DNA of 64,000 nt from NCBI RefSeq assembly GCF_050003625.1, contig NC_134398.1, forward strand, positions 109,510,171-109,574,170, written 5' to 3'. Shown one piece after another: positions 21,619 to 33,300 of this stretch (position 1 is the stretch's first letter; each line of letters begins with the position of its first letter). This DNA comes from Haematobia irritans (lineage: Eukaryota > Arthropoda > Insecta > Diptera > Muscidae). The position numbers and the translations under genes are program-made. The notes under the pieces are model-generated. The model did not search any database, had not been told where the DNA came from, and was given only the letters and a program-made list of their open reading frames with translations.

Positions 21619-21800
21619 TAAAATATTTAGTATTAAGCAAATAGGATTAGATTAAAATTTTATGATTAACTTTAAAAGAAAATCCAAATCTAACATAAGC
21701 ACAATGCACTTCGAATGCGTAAGTTTTGGCAACGTGTCAAATCAATGAATAAGTATATCATTTCCCCAATATCTTCCATAGAAGGAGATAACAGGCCATA

Positions 21801-22852
21801 ACAGGTTGGCTGATAAGTCCCCGGTCTGACACATAGATGGCGTCGCTAGTATTAAATGCATATTATTTTTATATAGTACCAACCTTCAAATGATTCGTGT
21901 CAAAATTTGACGTCTCTAAGTCAATTAGTTTGTGAGATAGACCGTCTTTTGTGAAGCAACTTTTGTTATTGTGAAAAAATGGAAACAAGGAATTTCGTGT
22001 TTTGATAAAATACTGTTTTCTGAAGGGAAAAAAATACGGTGGAAGCAAAAACTTCGCTTGGTAATGAGTTTCCGGACTCTGCCCCAGGGAAATCAACAAT
22101 AATTGATTGGTATGCAAAATTCAAGCGTGGTGAAATGAGCACGGAGGACGGTGAACGCAGTGGACGCCCGAAAGAGGTGGTTACCGAAGAAAACATCAAA
22201 AAAATCCACAAAATGATTTTTAATGACCGTAAAATGAAGTTGATCGAGATAGCAGAGGCCTTAAAGATATCAAAGGAACGTGTTGGTCATATCATTCATC
22301 AATATTTGGATATGCGGATGCTCTGTGCAAAATGGGTGCCGCGCGAGCTCACATTTGACCAAAAACAACAACGTTTTGATGATTCTGAGCGGTGTTTGCA
22401 GCTGTTAACTCGTAATACACCCGAGTTTTTCCGTCGATATGTGACAATGGATGAAATACTTCCTCCTGAGTCCAATCGACAGTCGGCTGAGTAGACAGCG
22501 ACCGGTGAACCGTCTCCGAAGCGTGGAAAGACTCAAAAGTCTGGCAAAGTAATGGCCTCTGTTTTTTGTGATGCGCATGGAATAATTTTTATCGATAATC
22601 TTGAGAAGGGAAAAACCATCAACAGTGACTATTATATGGCGTTATTGGAGCGTTTGAATGTCGAAATCGCGGCAAAATATGAAGAAGAAAAAAGTGTTCT
22701 TCCTAGGAGTACTACCAAAATGGTATCAAAAAATTGGAAGGTCGTTATAATCGTTGTATCGCTCTTGAAGGGAACTATGTTGAATAATAAAAACGAATTT
22801 TGACAAAAAATGTGTTTTTCTTTGTTAGACCGGGGACTTATCAGCAAACCTG
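21801..22852 (+). mobile_element. mariner element (dead) in the protease region
   Basis: TIRs CAGGTTGGCTGATAAGTCCC (from 21802) and the inverse with one mismatch at 22852; about 26 bp. TA lies on both sides (21799-21800 and 22853-22854). At 1052 bp it is shorter than the usual ~1.3 kb of mariners because of an internal deletion in the 3' part of the transposase. Removing it conceptually lines up protease sequence on both sides. Confidence 0.92.
21979..22800 (+). pseudogene. mariner transposase pseudogene
   Basis: Would cut and paste the element at TA sites. The original start is probably ATG 21979, with frameshifts before 22040 (one in an A-run). The readable part from 22039 has the helix-turn-helix region (STIIDWYAKFKRGE, RPKEVVTEENI). 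The first catalytic aspartate is in VTMDE, but the conserved tryptophan/histidine stretch after it is shortened. A TAG replaces a codon at 22492. The second aspartate lies in VFCDAHG (about 22560-22585). The region that should hold the third aspartate is deleted near 22690. Inactive. Confidence 0.88.
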
Positions 22853-22854
22853 TA

Positions 22855-22919
22855 ACATACCTTTGACTATAGGAGATCAATTATATTTTGCCTTACTAGA
22901 TAGTGGAGCCAATAAAAGT
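22855..22919 (+). pseudogene. Protease active-site segment
   Basis: Short coding-like stretch with LLDSGANKS, the D-S-G active-site triad of a retrotransposon aspartic protease. It is trapped between the mariner and the CAC...GTG element. The protease continues at 23977 with a SVIGG-like start. Confidence 0.75.
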
Positions 22920-23976
22920 CACCCTTATTCCTGAAGTCGCCCTCGCCGCCGCTTTTTGTCGCTTTTCGTCAGTCGCCATTAATTGGTATTCCGTTCGTCG
23001 ATATATTCTGCTATCGAAGAAAATCGGTTTTCCTGGTGTCGCTTTTTGTCGCCAACATCGTGGCTTTTTGTCGCCATTAAATTTACCAGCGACAAGTTTA
23101 GTGTTTAATTTTTGAAGAAGTTTTTTAGACTTTATTAATCGAACAATAAATAAAATAAATGTAAAAAATGGAAATTAGTAAGAGGTAAAGGACTAATCTT
23201 CAACAATTACAAAAAATGGGAAAAATCAGTATATATAGCAGTTATGGTCATCACAATCATAGAAAAGAACACTGTACAATTAAAATAAACGTGTTGATTT
23301 TCAATTCCATTTATTTTTGATAGAAATCCTTCAAGGCCAATGTATTTTATTTAGCACCAAACTTAGGTAACAATTGTGTCGAACTTTGAATGATCCTTGG
23401 ACACATAATGTCAACGTCGTTCCGATTGTATATGTCGGATGTTGTTATTGCCCTAATGTAGATATCTAAATCATTTCCCGAGTCAAATTTATCATTTATT
23501 TAGATTTTCCAAGTCAAACAGCAAACAAACAGCATTTTAAACGCAAATAATTAAAATTCAGTTTTGCACATCAGCTGATTGTTTTCTTTCACGATGATCC
23601 TTGTGCCATTGATCTCAGCGTCGTCGCCATTTTTGTAGTTTTGGAAGCTTTAACTGTCCTCGAATATATATCCACATTTTTTCCGCGTCAAATTAAATAT
23701 TTTTTCTTGATTTTCCGACTTAGATTTGCGTCAGAAATAAAAATATTTTAAACCGAAAAAATTAAAATTCTTTTTTGCACATCAGCTGATTGTTTTCTAG
23801 GGATATCGGCCTTTTACTACCGAGTATTGTAATTGGTACAAAAAGTAATCGTCGTCGTCGCCGTCGCCACTTACTTACTTACCAAATGAATGACGAGACG
23901 ATTTAAAAGCGACGGACGACAAAAAGCGACGGCGAGAGCGAGGGCGAGAGCGAGGGCGACTTCAGGAATAAGGGTG
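22920..23976. mobile_element. Non-autonomous CAC...GTG TIR element (CMC-like)
   Basis: TIRs CACCCTTATTCCTGAAGTCG (from 22920) and its exact inverse ending 23976, extending about 28 bp into CCCTCGCC-rich subterminal sequence. The 3-bp duplication AGT is at 22917-22919 and 23977-23979. The ends carry GTCGC/GCGAC-type clusters. The interior has two diverged copies of a ~100-bp piece ending CACATCAGCTGATTGTTTTCT (near 23590 and 23800). No transposase. CAC ends with a 3-bp duplication suit the CACTA/Chapaev group, but other TIR superfamilies are not excluded. Confidence 0.75.
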
Positions 23977-25010
23977 AGTGTAATTGGAGGTAAGTTAGCA
24001 ATACAAGCAATCGATAGTTCATCTTTCAGAAAATGTAGAGGAAGCGTAAAACGGCTGATGGCCAACGACAAAACATGTCGATATTGGAGTTTGAATATCA
24101 AGACAAAAAGCGCAGTTTTGAATTTTTGATTATTCCTTCAATCAAGACATAATATGCGGTATGGATTTTTTGAGAGAGTTTCGTATTGCGATATCCTATA
24201 ACAATCAAGTTGCAGAACTTGAGTGTGAATTGACTACAAACGATAAGCTACCTTTATCACCAGAAGAGGCACGAAAATTAAAAGCTGTTATTGAATTATT
24301 CCCCAACTCAGAGAGGGACGGCTTAGGTTGCACTAGTTTAATAGAGCACGTGATTGACACAGGTGATGCAAAACCTATCAAACAAAGGTATTACCCTATT
24401 TCTCCCGCGAGGGAAAATATTCTTTTTACCGAGATTAATAGAATGTTGGAATTGGGAGTTATAGAGGAATGTCCTCAATCCTCGTGGTTATCACCAGGAG
24501 TTCTACTCGTGAATCCCGATAAAGTATGATTTTGTGGGGATAGTAGAAAATTAAATTCAGTAACGGATAAAGACTCCTATCCAATACCCAATATAGAGGG
24601 AATAAAAGACTACCAACAGTGCGTTTCATATCCAAAGTGGAGTCGTCAAAATCTAAGACAGTTTTTACGATACCTAATCGGCCTCTTTACCAATTTACTC
24701 GAATGCCCTTTGGATTATGTAACGCCCCACAAACAATGTGTCGGCTAATGGACTTGGTTATACCGTACTACATGAAGACTCATGTCTTCGTGTATTTAGA
24801 CGACTTGCTTATTGTTTCTGAAACATTCGAGAAGCATTTAAAACACCTGAAGGAAGTTGCATTACAATTTCGGAAAGCGGGTTTAACCATTAATGTCAAG
24901 AAAAGTTCGGGCGAAGGGTGCATAATAGTTGATCCAACACAAGGTAAATGCTATAGCTGATTATCCAGTCCCAACATCAATAAAACGACTCTGACAGTTT
25001 TTAGGTATGA
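23977..25010 (+). pseudogene. Pol: protease end and reverse transcriptase
   Basis: Continues protease (23980-24130) through a linker with IICGMDFL. RT follows: PIKQRYYPISPA (from about 24371), LELGVIEECPQSSW, then a TGA at 24527 in place of a codon, SRKLNS, and a deletion around 24600. RMPFGLCNAPQT comes next and the catalytic box YLDDLL (D at 24799 and 24802). The frame is lost after 24905 and the LINE cuts in at 25011. It would copy element RNA into DNA; the lesions make it non-functional although the YxDD box is intact. Confidence 0.88.
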
Positions 25011-25012
25011 TA

Positions 25013-25813
25013 TCCTCTAAACGGGATCAAAGATCGTTTGCCTCAGTTGCAAAAGACAGCCTTGTGATGGCTATCATTAATAAAGGAGCATTGGACGGTA
25101 TGATTCCATGGCAAAAATGGGGTGAAATTGAGAACGCGATGTCTGATGTCTACTCAGAGGTGCGAAAAAAGTTTCCCGGACCAAGTCCTCGACGGCAAGA
25201 TGCTGGATGGTATCAAGGACGATATAAGTTAATAGTTTTTGCAGACCAGAGGTCTATGGATTGCTTTAAAGCTGCATTGATGCTAATTGGTGAAGTTTGG
25301 GAAGGAGCCGCTTTGGAGTTAGTCGATAAAAAAGACATACCGGCTAAACCTAGAGCACATGTATGGATACCGGCAAACCCTCCTGATCCTGAGTCAATAC
25401 TAGAGAGACTAAGAGAATGTAACCCAGATCTTCCAACCGCCGATTGGAAGGTTGGTCGTTTGGATGAGGTTTATATTAAACATAGAGTCGCTGCCACATC
25501 TAGCCCAGACCCAAGGACGTGTAAGTTATGGCTTTCATGATATCCATATGAAGGTATACAAAAGCGATCAGCCAAAGGATTCCGAAACGGACAACCTCCG
25601 GTAGAGTAAGCAGAGACATAAAAACTGCAGACATTGGCGAAAATCGTACGCGGGAAGTTTCTACAGGCTCAAACCTCACCAAAACTGAACCGCGGATTGT
25701 TGCGAGAGTCACCGAGATCTGTGAAGAGGAAGCTCTTGATGTCTCAATTCAAGCGGCTGATGTAACGGTGGTTGAAAATTTGGTTGGTTCTACGGTTCGT
25801 CCAGATAAATCTT
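25013..25813 (+). pseudogene. LINE ORF1, truncated (DUF4780-like)
   Basis: Nucleic-acid-binding ORF1 protein of the LINE, lacking the first ~120 codons. The 25007-25540 frame carries the YKLIVFADQRSMDCFKAAL and HVWIPANPPDPESILERL segments that I associate with the DUF4780 family of fly retroelement proteins. About 25 bp present in the copy at 40097-40122 are missing here at about 25471, shifting frame into a premature stop at 25538. Confidence 0.8.
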
Positions 25814-25830
25814 CACCATTGTAAGGCCGC

Positions 25831-28800
25831 TTGTGCTTAAAAGTTCTCCTGATGAAAGGAGACATAGATATAGTTCTTATTCAAGAACCATACATATATA
25901 AGAACAATATCTGTGAATTAAGCAATCCGGGTTTCAAACTTTTGCATAATACCGGCAATGATATAAATCGAGCATGTATAATTGCTAAAAACGAACTAAA
26001 GTTGTTTCTGCTTCCTTCATTGAGCAATGCAGGCACTATCGTAGCCAGTCTAGAGATATTCAAATGCAAATATTGGGTATCTTCGGTCTACATGGGACAT
26101 GATAGGGAGATGCCACCCTGTGCCGTTAAGACCTTAGTTGAGGAGTCACTAAAAACAAAGACAAAACTAATTATGGGATGCGATGCAAATGCACATCATA
26201 GTATTTGGGGAAGTAGTGATACTAATGCAAGGGGAGAGTCGCTAATAGAGTTTATTGTGCGTACTAACCTGGTAGTTTGCAATAAGGGAGATGCACCAAC
26301 CTTCGTCACCAGAAATAGGCAAGAGGTTTTGGACGTCACGTTGACCTCTCCGGAACTGAATGATAAGATATCTGAGTGGCAAGTTTTGAGGGAACATAGC
26401 TTCTCAGATCATCGCTACATCAGTTTCAGATTGGCAGTTCGTACTTCAAAGACCATATTTCCGCCAAATGTTAAGAAAGCTGATTGGAATAGGTATAGGG
26501 AATCGTTCAATTTAATGATACCGGAAATGCCAGAGACAAATATGAGCACTGTGCATGATATCGAACACGCAGTGAAGCGGATTACTAAGGCCTTCAACAT
26601 GTCACTGAAAGCTGCATGGCGTAGAGGAAAGCCAAGGGGAAAAAATCGGCCGTCATGGAGGACTACGGAGTTAAGTAATATGAGGAAATCCTGCAGGAAG
26701 CTCTTTAACAAAGCAAAGTCCACAAGAGCTCCGGAGGATTGGGACACTTACAATAGGAATCTGAGAGCATATAAACGAGAACTGAGAAGATCTCAACAAA
26801 ACTCTTGGGATGATTACTGTAGCAGTATTGAGAATACGTCAGAGGTTTCCAGACTACGGAAGGTACTAGCATCCACTAACACCGCTCCAGGTTTCATTAA
26901 AACATCGGAGGGAAATTGGACAACGTCCAGTGAGGAGACGTTGGAGGTACTTTTGGACACACACTTCCCTGGAAATCAGACGGTTGAACCATGTTCTGGA
27001 GGTGTGACAGAGGCTCAGCGGTCATTTCCTATCGAGGAAATTGTGTCGGAATCTAGAATAAAATTGGCTTTAAATAGCTTTGGACCATTCAAATCCCCCG
27101 GACCTGATGGAATTACTCCGGCGGAATTACAAGCAGTGGCTGAAAGAATTATCCCCTGGTTGACGGTGATATAAACGATGTGTAAACTTAGCATATATTC
27201 CAGAAAAGTGGAAAGAAACAAAAGTCGTCTTCTTACCTGAAGCGGGGAAAGCCTCTCACTTGAGTGCGAAAGATTTCCGACCAATCAGCTTATCCTCATT
27301 CCTACTTAAGACTCTGGAGAGGACGATAGACATGTATCTTAGAACTAGCGTGGATTCAAGTTTGCTCTCGAAACGACAGCATGCATACTCGAAGGGCAGG
27401 TCTACTGAGACCGCATTGCATGAACTAGTCAGCTTTATTGAAAGCTCACTATCTGTCAAAGAATACACAATCGTGGCGTTTCTAGACATCGAAGGTGCGT
27501 TCAATAATGTCCATCCGAGTTCGATATTAAATGGACTGACAACTCTGAATGTTGATCCAGGTAAACTTAGTCTGTTAGGCGAACTTCTAATAAAGAGACG
27601 TATTTTAGCCACACTAGGACAAGCAAACATACAAAGGTATGTGAACAGAGGCACTCCCCAAGAAGGAGTTATATCACCTCTTCTTTGGAATGTTGCTATA
27701 AACAACCTTCTGGTTTCCCCAGAAAAAGAAAGGATAAAAGTGGTGGCATATGCAGATGGTGTGGCGCTAGCAGTCAGGGAAAAATTCCCATCCACAATCA
27801 GAGATATTATACAGAGAGCTCTTCGGATGACTGAGAAATGGGCGAAAGATAATGGTCTTGGGGTAAATCCAGCAAAGACAGAACTAGTCATGTACGGCGT
27901 TATTTTGGACAGGAAGCTGAATTTTAGGCTTAATATTGAAGAAAGGGCGAGAAAAGCCACGGTAGCTTTGTACTCGAGCAAAAAGGCAATAGGGAAAAAG
28001 TGGGGACTAAAACCAAAAATTGTGCATTGGCTATACACGGCAGTGGTTTGACCTATAATGCTATATGGTGTTGTAGTCTGGTGGCCGGCACTTCAGAAAT
28101 CGACTGGTTTAGATAAAGTTCAGCGTATGGCGTGCTTATGTATCTCAGGCGCATTTAGTAAGACGGGAACAGACTCCCTTAATGTCTTGCTGCATCTATT
28201 GCCTTTAGACATTTTGTCCAAACAGTCAGCTGCAACAACGGCTGTGCGATTACGCGAGCTATCGCTGTGGTCGGAAAAAATGTACGGTCACAGTTCGGTC
28301 CTCAAAGTAATGCCAGATGTGCCTAACGTAGTGGATTACACACTGGCAAAACCACTTTTCGACAAAAAGTTTGAAACTCTAATTCCCAACATTGAGGCGT
28401 GGTGTACACAGACCCCGGAGAATAAAAGATATATAGATTTCTATACTGATGGCTCCAAATTGAATGGACAAGTGGCGTTCGGAGTATATTCTAAAGATCT
28501 GGAAATTCGAATAGGGAAAAGATCGCCTAATCACTGTAGTGTTTTTCAGGATGAAATATTGGCAATAAGAGAGGTGGTGAATTGGCTGAGAAGTAATGTT
28601 CCAACAAATATTGGCATTAATATATACTCAGATAGTCAACCTGCAATAAAATCCTTGGACTCTGTGTTTCTTAACTCGAAAGAATCTGTTGGTATGCCTC
28701 TGGCCACCTGCAAGCTCTTACTGCGTGAGAAGGCTGTTATGATGGCCAATATGCGATGGGAGAATTGCAAGGGTTGTAACGACACCAAGCAAATATGGCC

Positions 28801-29011
28801 CCATTTAAACTTAAACCGCACACTAGATATGCTAGTGTTCTCAAGGCGTCAGATAGCACTCCTGATATCTGCTATAACGGGTCGCTGCCTGATAAGCGAA
28901 TTTGCAAAAACTATAGGTGCGAAGTATAATGATTATTGTATAAGCTGTCATGATGTGGAGAAAAAGGAATCAATTAAACACCTCTTGTGTGAGTGTCCTG
29001 TTTTTTTTTAG
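25831..29011 (+). pseudogene. LINE ORF2: endonuclease, RT, RNase H, zinc knuckle
   Basis: The endonuclease of the APE type has QEPYI, then GCDANAHHSIWGSS (about 26179-26220), LDVTLTS and SDHRYISFRL. The RT begins near 27260 and includes FLDIEGAFNNV, GTPQEGVISPLLW and the catalytic box. The box reads YADG instead of YADD (G codon at 27758), so a metal-binding aspartate is lost. About 30 codons are missing after LVMYG (near 27898). A TGA at 28049-28051 interrupts the link to RNase H. RNase H keeps DFYTDGSKL, an E and a D, but about 50 codons with the last acidic residue are deleted at 28683. A CISCHDVEKKESIKHLLC knuckle closes the protein. Inactive. Confidence 0.9.
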
Positions 29012-29160
29012 ATTACTGGCGGACCTGGAAAACGTTAACTTAAGCAGTTTGTTAATGTTTTTGGAGCAATCTGGTTGGTTCAACAAAAGTAAATAATAGA
29101 GAAGGTTCAGTGGTTAAGACTAGAAGTGCCCATATGTAATAGGTACTTTTAGTTAAATGT

Positions 29161-29228
29161 AGTATCACAATGGACTGAATAGTCTAAGTGAGCCTGAAAT
29201 TTAATCGGGCTGCCACTTTAACCTAACC
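29161..29228 (+). other. LINE 3' tail shared with the SINE
   Basis: CACAATGGACTGAATAGTC, AAGTGAGCCTGA and CGGGCTGCCAC followed by TTAACCTAACC. The first 32 bases are identical to the SINE tails (11871-11945 and 16598-16672, minus strand). After that the LINE has a few extra bases. This is where the LINE reverse transcriptase would start copying. Confidence 0.85.
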
Positions 29229-29233
29229 TAGGT

Positions 29234-30963
29234 ATAATAGGGTGGTATCGAATATTTATAAACGATTTCTCCACCATAACGTTTCCATTAACAGAGCTTT
29301 TATCAAAAAGAAAAAAATTTCAATGGAGTGAAGAAGCTCAAAAAGCTTTTGAGCTAACCAAGAAAGAATTGTGTTTGGCCCCCGTTCTCGCGAATGCCAA
29401 TTTCTCTAAACCACTTATTTTGCAGTGCGATGCTAGTACAGTAGGTGTTGGCGCGGTTTTAGCACAACTAAATGAGGAGGGAAATGAAAGGCCGGTGGCA
29501 TATATGTCTCAAAAATTAAATAAAGCTCAAAGAAATTATACGACAACAGAATTAGAATGTTATGTTGTGCAGTGGTGTTAGATTTAGGGCTTATATAGAA
29601 GGTCATGAATTTAAAGTAGTGACAGATCACGCAAGCCTAAAATGGCTCATGAGACAAACCGATCTGTCTGGCAGACTAGCAAGATGGGCTCTAAAACTAC
29701 AGGGTTTTGAATTTACGATAGAACATAGGAAGGGAAGAGAGAACATAGTGCCAGATGCTCTGTCGCGGGTGTTTAAGGGAGATGTAGCTGCAGTGGATAT
29801 AGAGATAATGCCAACAATAGACCTGGATCCTGCTTTTTCTTCTCCAGACTATGCCAAGTGGAGGGACTACATAATTAATTCACAATTCCCAGATTATAAA
29901 GTCGTAGATAAATTTATCTACAAAAGAACGAAATTTTCAGATGGAAATACCGAAAGTGAAGACACTTGGAAATTATTAGTGCCTACTGAACTACGTCAGA
30001 AAGTTTTATATTCTGCACATAATATACCAAATGCCGCGCACGGCGTAATTGCGAAAACGACAGAACGCGTTCTTCTGCCCACGACTAGTAACTGACGTTG
30101 AGGAGTATATACAAAGGTGTGACATTTGCAAAACTTCTAAAGTACCAACAATGAGTCTACGACCACCGATGGGACAATTGATTGTTACTGAGTGACCATT
30201 TCAACGAATGTATCTAGATCTCATAGGTCCTTTTCCCAGGACTAGAAAAGGAAATATAGGTATTCTCATAATACTCGATCATTTTTCAAAATTTACTTTT
30301 CTAAAACCACTTAAGAAATTTGTGTCTGGTCCCAAGCGAGTTATTTGAAAGATGAAATTTTTACGTGTTTCGGAGCGCAATTCAAAAGTAGGGAATTCGA
30401 AACCCTCTTAACAAAATTTGGATAAAACATCAATTTACTGCCGCTTATAGCCCTCAGAGTAATGAGAGTGAACGGTCAATAGATCCATGAATGCTGCATT
30501 AAGGTCATACGTAAAAGATGATCAGAGAAATTGGGATATATACCTTAATAATGTGAATTTCGCATTAGGAAATAGTAGTCATCAGACAACCGGAGAAACA
30601 CCATACAAACTAATTTTTGGCCAATCTATGCTCACTCACGGGAAAGATTATGAACTGATCCGTAATCTTAAACTTCTAGAAGAGAGTGATGTACAAATTC
30701 AAAGGGTGGATAAATTTATTCTATTGCGGGATAGTATACAAGAAAAAATGCGGAAAGCTTATGCCAAGAATGAGAGGCATTACAAGTTACGGGCACGAAA
30801 AAGAAACCTATACATTGGTCAGAAAGTAATTAGAAGAAACTTTGTGCAAAGTTCAGCTCAGAAGAAATTTTGTGCGAAATTAGCTCTTACAGGCGTTTGT
30901 GCGAAAGTATTGAAGAAAATTGGAAATAATTATTACGAATTGAAAGATACAGAAACAGGATAG
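29234..30963 (+). pseudogene. Pol: RNase H and integrase of the second retrotransposon
   Basis: Picks up pol after the LINE (GWYRIF-like, from about 29246). The connection/RNase H follows: LQCDASTVGVGAVLAQ, ...YTTTELEC, then a frame change at about 29565, VTDHASLKWL and PDALSRV. The integrase N-domain (AHNIPNAAHG, RCDICKTSK) is split by a stop at 30093. The first core aspartate is at 30217 (YLDLIGPF). The segment that should hold the second aspartate reads CFGAQFKS, so it is lost, and stops follow. The C-terminal part 30487-30963 is open (FALGNSSHQTTGETPYKLIFG). It would integrate the cDNA; inactive. Confidence 0.85.
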
Positions 30964-31692
30964 TAGATATTGGGACTTAGCTTAAAATATATATATTTTT
31001 TTTGGTTTTTTTTGTGTAAGTGGTGGATATGTTGTGAAGATGCTTCTTCACCTTGTTTTACTGCAGTTATGTCTAAGTAGCTTTCCAATGGAAAGGGTTT
31101 CTATAGGAATTTTGTTCCCATAGGATTTTAAACAACAAATAAAAATTTAAATTTTATTCATTTGAAAATTTCCAACTGATACAATAAGTAGTCATTTGGT
31201 GTCGTTATAAAATTTAGCTTTTGTATTGGAAAAATAAGGAAGCACATAAATAACATAATCATTACTATTGTGCGAAGCGTTCGGATCACAATTCCCGTAA
31301 GGATCCTCCAAACAGTTCATAACATAATCATTGCTATTGTGCGAATCGTTCGGACCACAATTGCCGTAAGGGTCCTCCAAAGAGTGCGCATATTATCACT
31401 TAAAGACAAGATTTTCATTTTTCATCTGAGAAAGTTTGGATTAGGCTGGACGGTCGGACCGAAAGAACCCGAAGTTTTCCGGCACTCCTTATTTATCACC
31501 ATCCCAAGCAGTACTGATTCGTAGAGTACAATAATCGCTAATTTTTACATCATTTGGGCCAACAAACAAAATTTATTGTAACTTTCGGAGGAACTAATGA
31601 TTTTTCCGAAACCAGAATAGTCTAGGATTGTCACGAAATATTAATAACAAATACTTTCAAGCCACACGGATTTTAATGGATCATTCTTTAAC
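30964..31692 (+). other. 3' region of the second retrotransposon, with a 65-68-bp direct repeat
   Basis: Non-coding. It contains two tandem copies (31254-31320 and 31322-31388) of CATAATCATT.CTATTGTGCG followed by CGTTCGGA.CACAATT and CCGTAAGG.TCCTCCAAA. The start of the 3' LTR must lie in this interval because the 5' LTR is truncated. I could not fix it by end motifs. Confidence 0.6.
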
Positions 31693-32429
31693 TAAGTTAC
31701 TACCACAATATAATTTAATTGAAAACAACTTATGTACAGAGCTATCCACGTTAAGAGTACAATTTGTCAATGAATGTAGCACAGTGAACCTCCATCAAGA
31801 AACAGGCCTCTTTACAACGATGTATGGTGAGTCCAATTTCATATACTTGCATTTGTAATAGCTCTCTTATAAAATCATTACACAATTCCAACATCGACTC
31901 ATATATATTCTTAAATCTATTGCTTAATTTAACTTCATTTTTATACATAATTAAATTCTATACTACAATAATCAAAACATTATAATTATTATTTATAGCA
32001 TCCATATATATGCGCCTTAATTTCATATTGAGTTCTATAAAATATATGCAATTTAATTTAATTTTTAAATGAAAAACTAATTCGTTTTAGTATTTTCCAC
32101 GAAAGGTAAATGAGTCTTCGACGGGATATAGTAATAACAGTTGACCATTGGGTCAGCTTAGTAGATAAGTTAAAGTTTGGTAACTATGTAATTTAAAACT
32201 AAGCCATTAGGATGGTATGCCATTTCCTTTTCTCTCCATCTCTTTCTATTTCCTAGGTTTGTTCTTTGTTTCCTCCCTTTCTATACTAAGAGCTACCTTA
32301 AGTTTTCTTTTATGGAGTCGCATCCGATCCCTTCTCCGATGAACAAAAAATGACCCAAGATTGAGCACAGCCGGGGCCAGAAGGTAACCATGTTCAAAGG
32401 AGAAGGAACCCAAGTGGTGGATCGTCACA
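31693..32429 (+). repeat. 3' LTR of the second retrotransposon (portion matched by the 5' LTR)
   Basis: Homologous to 19027-19776 and ending ATCGTCACA. The true LTR probably begins further left. Differences from the 5' LTR include base changes near 31743 and 31808 and an extra segment near 32140. Confidence 0.88.
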
Positions 32430-32857
32430 GGGTGTTCCTTTACTACAACTCCCATTTTTTTGCTGTGAAAGAGTGTGGAACTACTTTTAGTTGCTTTATT
32501 ATAAATTAATTGTTTACACCCAAAAAAATGTGTTACTCATAATAGCAAAAATGTTTGCTAAAACAACAGATTTTGTTTGCTGGAAAAGGGACAGCAGTAG
32601 CATATAGTTGTTTCAGAAAACATTCGTTAGTTGAAATAGCAAACATTTTTTACAGCTAAAATAGCAAACAAATGCTGCTGAATTATCAAACGTGTTTGCT
32701 AAAAGTTTTTGACAAACATCGCTGCTGAAGCAGCAAACTGCGTCAGTTGAAATAGCTAACAGTTTTACTGCTATAACAACTACAAATGTTTGTTGTCCAT
32801 GTAACATAATTTGTCATTTTAACGATATATTGAAATGAAACCCGTAATTCATTTAAT
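32430..32857. repeat. Stretch with many TAGCAAACA-type motifs
   Basis: From CACCCAAAAAAATGTG (about 32518) on, the motif AAATAGCAAACA or its inverse TGTTTGCT recurs about ten times to 32790. This resembles a subterminal array of a TIR transposon, with no opposite end found in the window. It adjoins the tandem duplication at 32858. Confidence 0.5.
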
Positions 32858-33300
32858 ACTATAACTTCTACATTTATTAAATGTGTGAAATAAATTGAAT
32901 CCCATCGAAGTATTCGAAGTTGAGTTGGAGTGTTGTCCAGGATTTATTTTCGTTTGTTTTTCATCTTTGGTCTTATACACGCGGATAAAATATAACAATC
33001 TGTAATGGAAAGAAGTAAAAAAAGCAAATAGTTATTACACTAATTTACACTAAAATTTACATTTGATTAGAGGTTGCTTTTTATGTCTTTTCATCCACTG
33101 AATTCGAAACATTTTTTAATGAAACAGTTTTTAGATATCCTTCTATTTTTGGTTTTTCGTCCATTTTTCATTAAAAAAAATCATTTCTTGAGCTAAAAAT
33201 GTACGATTATATCGTACTTAAATGCAAGGTATTGAGATGACGGTTCAAAATATATTTAAAAAAGCGCACATTTTCAAAAAATATGCTTATAACTTTGTCA

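Larger units (their letters stand above)
25011..29228 (+). mobile_element. LOA/I-type LINE, 5'-truncated, copy 1
   Basis: 4.2-kb non-LTR retrotransposon, flanked by TAGGTATGA (25002-25010) and TAGGTATAA (29229-29237), an imperfect target duplication. It starts inside ORF1 relative to the copy at 39287. ORF2 order is endonuclease, RT, RNase H, C-terminal zinc knuckle. The RNase H places it in the I/LOA side of the LINE tree. It ends not in poly(A) but in AACCTAACC. Multiple lesions: a 25-bp ORF1 deletion, a 4-bp deletion at the ORF2 start, a frameshift near 27170, an RT box mutation, a TGA at 28049 and an RNase H deletion. Confidence 0.9.
19027..32429 (+). mobile_element. Second Ty3/gypsy LTR retrotransposon with nested insertions
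   Basis: LTR-flanked element: 5' LTR (19027-19776, start truncated), tRNA-Lys PBS, leader, gag with two zinc knuckles, protease, RT, RNase H, integrase, 3' region and 3' LTR. Three later insertions sit inside it: mariner at 21801, a CAC...GTG TIR element at 22920, and a LINE at 25011. Pol homology resumes after each in a consistent position. The LTRs differ at many places, so the insertion is not recent, and all pol domains carry lesions. No env is seen. PBS and gag type recall Osvaldo/Ulysses-like fly elements; this clade call is tentative. Confidence 0.9.

Noticed and set aside
25881..26069. Minus-strand ORF over the LINE endonuclease (also 40571-40759, 26415-26747, 27256-28038)
   Set aside because: Antisense shadows of ORF2.
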